In this document: piece by piece, positions 60,042 to 64,000 of the stretch
Numbering within the stretch: the stretch's first letter is position 1
Layout of the letters: each line of letters opens with the position of its first letter
Source of the DNA: Sipunculus nudus
Taxonomy: Eukaryota; Annelida; Sipuncula; Golfingiida; Sipunculidae
Assembly (NCBI GenBank): GCA_026874595.1
Contig: CM049321.1
Coordinates: forward strand, 6,316,979-6,380,978
DNA: 64,000 bases
Direction of reading: 5' to 3'
Made by a program: the position numbers and the translations under genes
The notes under the pieces: generated by a model
Told to the model about the DNA's origin: nothing
Databases searched by the model: none
What the model saw: the letters and a program-made list of their open reading frames with translations, nothing else

Positions 60042-61441
60042 TCTTTTGGTAGCCGGGTGTTTCCTGCCTGCCAGTTTGTCTGTCAATATTTTTGTTATAT
60101 TAGGGGACAGACGTTCTTTCATTTAATAATAATTCTGATAAAGTGCTACATATATAGATACAGTGTTAAAGTGCAGCTCTTTTATTTTAAAGTTGACATA
60201 AATACAAGATAAACAGAGCAAAATAAGGTAATATAAATATGTCTCGGTTTTAATCCAAACATCAACCATCAACATAATTTAAATTTCTAAAGTTAGAGTT
60301 AAATACAGTTTAAAGATAGTAATATCATTCTTCATTGTATATATTTGTTATATTAGTCAGGTTTAAATGCCTTTTCGGGTGTCTGAACAAGATCATAAAA
60401 TCCAGGGTCGACACCAGTTTAAGTCGTTTTCTTTTATTCCTGCCAGTGTCAGATAAAATCTTGTCCAGTTAAGGCGCGTCGTTCAGAAGCAGAGTCGGCA
60501 ACTAATAACAGCTACGTCTCTGACCACATGAGTACCTTCTGGGCCATAATCATAGGATGCAGAGAGAAAAAAATATTACATTACATTAGCTCTGTGCGTG
60601 TATTATATATGTATAGATCTAAATAGCTAGTGTCTCAAGTGCAATACCAGTATAAGATCAATATGATCCATGTTTTCTCTCCTTATAGAATATATTATGT
60701 TTATCAAATGATATTGACAAATATTTTTTAGACTAAAATTACTGTATATCAAACAAAAATTATTTAGCGTTTGGATGGCGAAAATTGGAAGGGCGTGGTA
60801 TAGATATATACATGTATACTGATAAATAAAATGACATGTGATAATAACTTTGCTTTCATGTGAAACAAACTTGCTTCCATTTTGTTCATTTGAATGAATA
60901 TGTGTATGCACCCAAGTTGTCGTCAGTCTGCAGGGGCCTACCTACATCAGAGACCGAGTGCAAGTCCTTGTCCGGGCAACTCCAGTCTAAGTCAAATTTC
61001 GAGTCCAACTGTGCCTTCTTTTAGTCCGAGGCAATTGAAACCAGAATTCATGACCAACTCCAATAAAAACAATCTTATTAAATAAATTATAAAAATGATG
61101 TTTCAGATAATCATGCTAAATTGTTTAGTTTAGAAGGGACCTATGCTTTACTTTTCAGTTAGGTTTAGCTCCAGATGAGATGATAAAACTTGATTTCTTT
61201 ATGGTCTTGTTTGTTAAAAATTTTCTAGTAAATAATAGTCCACATTGTATACAATCGTTATATGATTTTTTACCTATTCGTCTTTTCTACTAGACGGCTG
61301 ATGAACTAGGCTTGATCTTAAAAAGTGGACTATAGTCCGGACTTTAGTCCGAGTCCGGTCTCGAGTCATTCACCAATGTTTAGGATGTGTGGCCCTCATG
61401 AGATAAATAACCTTGAGTTTTATCTGGAGTAAAAAAATACT

Positions 61442-62331
61442 AGGGCTTGGTATCGTCTACGTTTTTTTATTGCAATATATAGCGATATGTGTTAGCGTAT
61501 TGCGAAACATATCGCGATATATTTGTATTAAATATATTTTTTCTTTGTCTGTATTCGGCACTTCTTTTGCTTTATTGTCTAGAAATATTCTCCCTTTTCA
61601 AAATACCACAGAACAAACATATATATTCCCTAAGACGGATCTTACGCTCCCGAGGCAGCAAAAATCTTGCGCTTCTAAAGAAGCTACTGATTCTCCGGTT
61701 GCCTGCTTTGAACGTTTTTGATGCACTTAAGCAGCACCAGGCGGTGGGCCTGTCGGCTGAAAAAATGCTGATGTGACTAGCAGCCAACCAAATACTAGTC
61801 AACACACTCGACAGGCATCAGGCTCCGCCCAGAAACCACGTGTAGGGCCATTCTCTCTTAGCCTGTGGCCTGTTCAAACGGTTGCCGGGGCGATCAACTG
61901 TCCCTCAAAACAAAATGAACAACGTTGGCTGTGTGTATTCCCCGCTTGGCAAGTAAACCGTTTTGTCTTCCAGGAAAGGGTCTCATCTGACCAAAATACA
62001 GTGCTCCCCTCTGTTGTAGCGAATCAGGATACGAGGTAAAACAAACAGCGCTTACGATATAGGTAGTAGGCCTATAGGAAAAGCGCTGGGTAAAGAGCGT
62101 AGACGGACCTATCAGAAGTGGTATTTTAGGCCAACTTAAACATTTCCTACTAAAACGTTCAAAGACACTGTAACCCTTTTACCTTTAGCCTCCTTTTTAT
62201 TCCAATCCACTATGATTTCTAAATTTGCAACAGAAATATGATAATTCTACAGAAACTCAGTTTAAGGCACGTTTAATAAAATATCGAAAGATATCAAACT
62301 TTAAACGATATATCGTTGATATCGCTCCGGC
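61442..62331. mobile_element. hAT-like MITE in arm B (longer copy)
   Basis: Ends AGGGCTTGGTATCG (left) and, reversed, GCCGGAGCGATA (right) correspond to the arm A ends, with CGATATATCG-type palindromes inside both. About 480 bp between roughly 61634 and 62110 have no counterpart in arm A; this is either a deletion there or an insertion here. The extra stretch is richer in G+C than its surroundings. Confidence 0.55.
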
Positions 62332-62872
62332 TTAATAAATACCCTGTGATACAACACTTGCTATTCATATTGGCATATTTCCCGTTTTTTGCGTTTGCGA
62401 AGAGCTGCGTGATTTCGGCCGATAGATGCTTGAATGGCTTTCGCAGGCAACATTATGTGGCTTAGTTTCAGAAATATGTCAGATAATGTTAAATTCCTCA
62501 TATTGCAAAAGTGTGGGAAATGGCCCCTTTGCCCAATTTTTGGTTAAAGAGGAGATCAATCACAACTGCTGAGTGTACCCACCGTCAGTTATTACAGATA
62601 CATGATTGCTGGATTATAAAGCAAATGGACACATTAAGATATCTTTTTTTTTCTTTTTAATTTTGTTTTTGTTGAAGGGAGTCGCCGTTATTTGGTTTAT
62701 GCAAGCTTGAATTCGTATATATGTAAATCTGCAGAATATCATTCCGGTTTGCATTACTTGACAAGGCGGTATCACACGCTTCTAATTATATAAATCCGGG
62801 TGTTAATCCAACCGATTTCCAAACCTTGTAACGAGTAATCCGAGTTAAAAACATAATAAAAGTAATTCTCAC

Positions 62873-63102
62873 CGCATTGACGGATGAATGGCCTAGGCGG
62901 TATTTGCCTCCCTTTTGCCTGAAGATGATTTTCTTCGCCCAGCTGAGATACTCGCTTTGGTGTCGTACGGTAATCATACTGATATTGAGGCTTCCATTTT
63001 CAGTTAGAATCAGATCATACGTACATGTATCATTCACACTGAAGCTGTTACCATCCGGCATGATAACGTGGGGGTCTCCGCAGACCCTACAACATGGCCA
63101 CT
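62873..63102 (-). CDS. vWD gene B: N-terminal half of vWD domain
   Basis: Minus-strand exon of 230 nt with acceptor TTCCTCTATTGCAG and donor GTGAGA. It encodes EWPCCRVCGDPHVIMPDGNS, TYDLILTENGSLNISM and RHQSEYLSWAKKI. CGDPH, PDG and all cysteines are kept. Any exons for a signal peptide or first vWD domain would lie right of the window, since homology to arm A stops near 63488. The gene may therefore be full-length elsewhere or a partial duplicate. Confidence 0.9.
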
Positions 63103-63324
63103 CTGCAATAGAGGAAAACATCAGTCATAAATCAACGGAACAAATATTCGATTTTTAACATACATAATCATAATCATGAATTATTTTATTTTCATTATCT
63201 GCTTACATTCAAAGGGCAACATTTTATTAGCGGTTTTTAAAAATATACTTTACTGAAATACAGTAAATGATACCATGATATATATTATCTCTTTAACAGA
63301 TATACTAGAGTATCAATTTTCTAG

Positions 63325-63325
<1 letters not shown>

Positions 63326-63368
<43 letters not shown>
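63326..63368. repeat. (TA)n microsatellite
   Basis: About 21 TA units near the outer edge of arm B. Arm A has only a short TATATATATATA here (35030-35040), so the tract expanded in B or shrank in A. Confidence 0.9.
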
Positions 63369-63371
<3 letters not shown>

Positions 63372-63519
63372 CTTTCTATCGTCTGAATGACATATTTCAA
63401 ATAATATCTTTTAATCACATTTCAAATCTGTTATGATAAGTATAGTTCTGTGGAAAATAAGGTTTAATGTATTTGGTTAATTCTAAACCTGACTTGGATA
63501 AATTATTTCATAGTACACT

Positions 63520-63900
63520 CAAAAAAACAGATTGGTTAAATATATAACCAATTTAATTCGTTAAGCCTGTTTTGGTTGTTTTAACCAAGATTGTGTTTAT
63601 CTTAACCAATTGTTAAAGTACTGACCAAACCAGTTGGTCAATTGATAACCAAAATATTAGTTACTTTAGCACACAATTATGACCAATTTGGTTGTTTGAG
63701 ATTATATTGGTTGATTTAACCAACATATTGGTAATTAGAACCAACCTGTAATCAAATTTTTATTGGTCGACCGTTTGATTGCATATATTTTACCAGTTTT
63801 CTTGGTTGATTTAAACATTGGTTAATTTTATCAACACATTAGTTATTTTACCAAATGATTGGTCAAGCACTGGCAAAACCGATTGGTCAGTTTTAACATC
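63520..63900. repeat. Degenerate array of TTGGTT / AACCAA palindromic repeats
   Basis: After ACACTCAAAAAAACAGATTGG, the motifs TTGGTT, TTAACCAA, TTGGTCA and ACCAAT recur roughly every 15-30 bases on both strands for about 380 bp. The spacing is irregular and the copies are diverged, so it is an old array or the sub-terminal region of a transposon. It begins just outside the duplicated arm. Confidence 0.75.
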
Positions 63901-63939
63901 AGACACAAAAGTGCTCCAAATCAGGCACAAGAGATGCAA

Positions 63940-64000
63940 GCTTCACTGGTTGAGGGGCAAAACGTCTGACTTGTATGCGAGCGGTCACAGGTTCTATTCC
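63940..64000 (+). mobile_element. tRNA-like SINE head, cut by window end
   Basis: A box TGGTTGAGGGGCAA (63947-63960) and B box GGTTCTATTCC (63990-64000) at the spacing of a tRNA-type pol III promoter. The sequence stops at the window edge, so a real tRNA gene cannot be excluded, but the head differs from a standard cloverleaf start. Confidence 0.5.

Larger units (their letters stand above)
59404..62872 (-). other. Intron of vWD gene B (3.5 kb)
   Basis: Mirror of arm A intron 8. It contains a 127-bp tandem duplication (59788-60041), GGACT..AGTCC motifs at 61325-61370, the MITE at 61442-62331, and a remnant of the truncated SINE near 62780-62815. Short frames at 61413-62039 have no recognised family. 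Confidence 0.6.
55105..63488 (-). repeat. Arm B of the large inverted segmental duplication
   Basis: Reverse-complement counterpart of 34912-44797. It carries minus-strand vWD exons at 62873-63102, 59210-59403 and 57800-57889, a candidate last exon at 57048-57153, and the mirrored SINE, MITE and microsatellites. It lacks the ~1.68-kb tandem block. It has about 480 bp more within the MITE region and a 127-bp tandem duplication at 59788-60041. The outer edge is near 63488, beyond which the sequence differs from the region left of arm A. Confidence 0.9.

Noticed and set aside
61413-62039. Two plus-strand frames of 102 and 88 codons in arm B
   Set aside because: They fall within the MITE and its extra segment, with no recognised domain and no arm A counterpart.

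Overview
The window reads as a gene-poor, AT-rich, transposon-laden piece of an animal nuclear genome. Coding blocks are short exons with clean GT/AG borders, a TATA promoter precedes a signal-peptide exon, and there are long introns, many (TA)n tracts, tRNA-derived SINEs, LINE, hAT-like and Ty3/gypsy remnants. A marine invertebrate is my best guess (mollusc, brachiopod or an invertebrate deuterostome); I cannot name the species.

Layout. 1-4750 holds the 5' half of a minus-strand Ty3/gypsy-type retrotransposon, with gag, zinc knuckle, protease and integrase before the start of reverse transcriptase. This is the unusual PR-INT-RT order of the Gmr1-like group. 4750-10950 is non-coding. 10946-16410 is a second, plus-strand, heavily decayed LTR element with the same domain order but no integrase core. 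16410-21580 is non-coding.

From 21584 to about 43004 lies the one clear host gene, on the plus strand. It has a TATA box, a non-coding exon, a signal-peptide exon and eight or nine further exons. I assemble these by splice phase into a secreted protein of about 420 residues with two von Willebrand factor type D (vWD) domains. Its second intron contains a 1469-bp non-autonomous hAT-like element with a perfect 8-bp target-site duplication.

The main discovery is structural. The 3' half of this gene (second vWD domain, last exons and introns, about 34.91-44.80 kb) is repeated in inverted orientation at about 55.11-63.49 kb. The copy keeps open, correctly spliced minus-strand exons of the same lengths. 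Between the arms is about 10.3 kb containing L1-like LINE fragments, a smaller inverted repeat (49.31-50.08 / 52.92-53.74 kb), and a third, decayed copy of part of the arm (50.42-51.70 kb). Arm A carries an extra block of ~330-bp tandem repeats and arm B has its own insertions. Shared SINEs, a MITE and microsatellites date those insertions to before the duplication. Sequence divergence between the two vWD copies is patchy: near-identical blocks sit next to clusters of amino-acid replacements.

The far right end has a degenerate array of TTGGTT/AACCAA palindromic repeats followed by a SINE head cut by the window edge. No rRNA gene, CRISPR array or convincing functional tRNA gene was seen.
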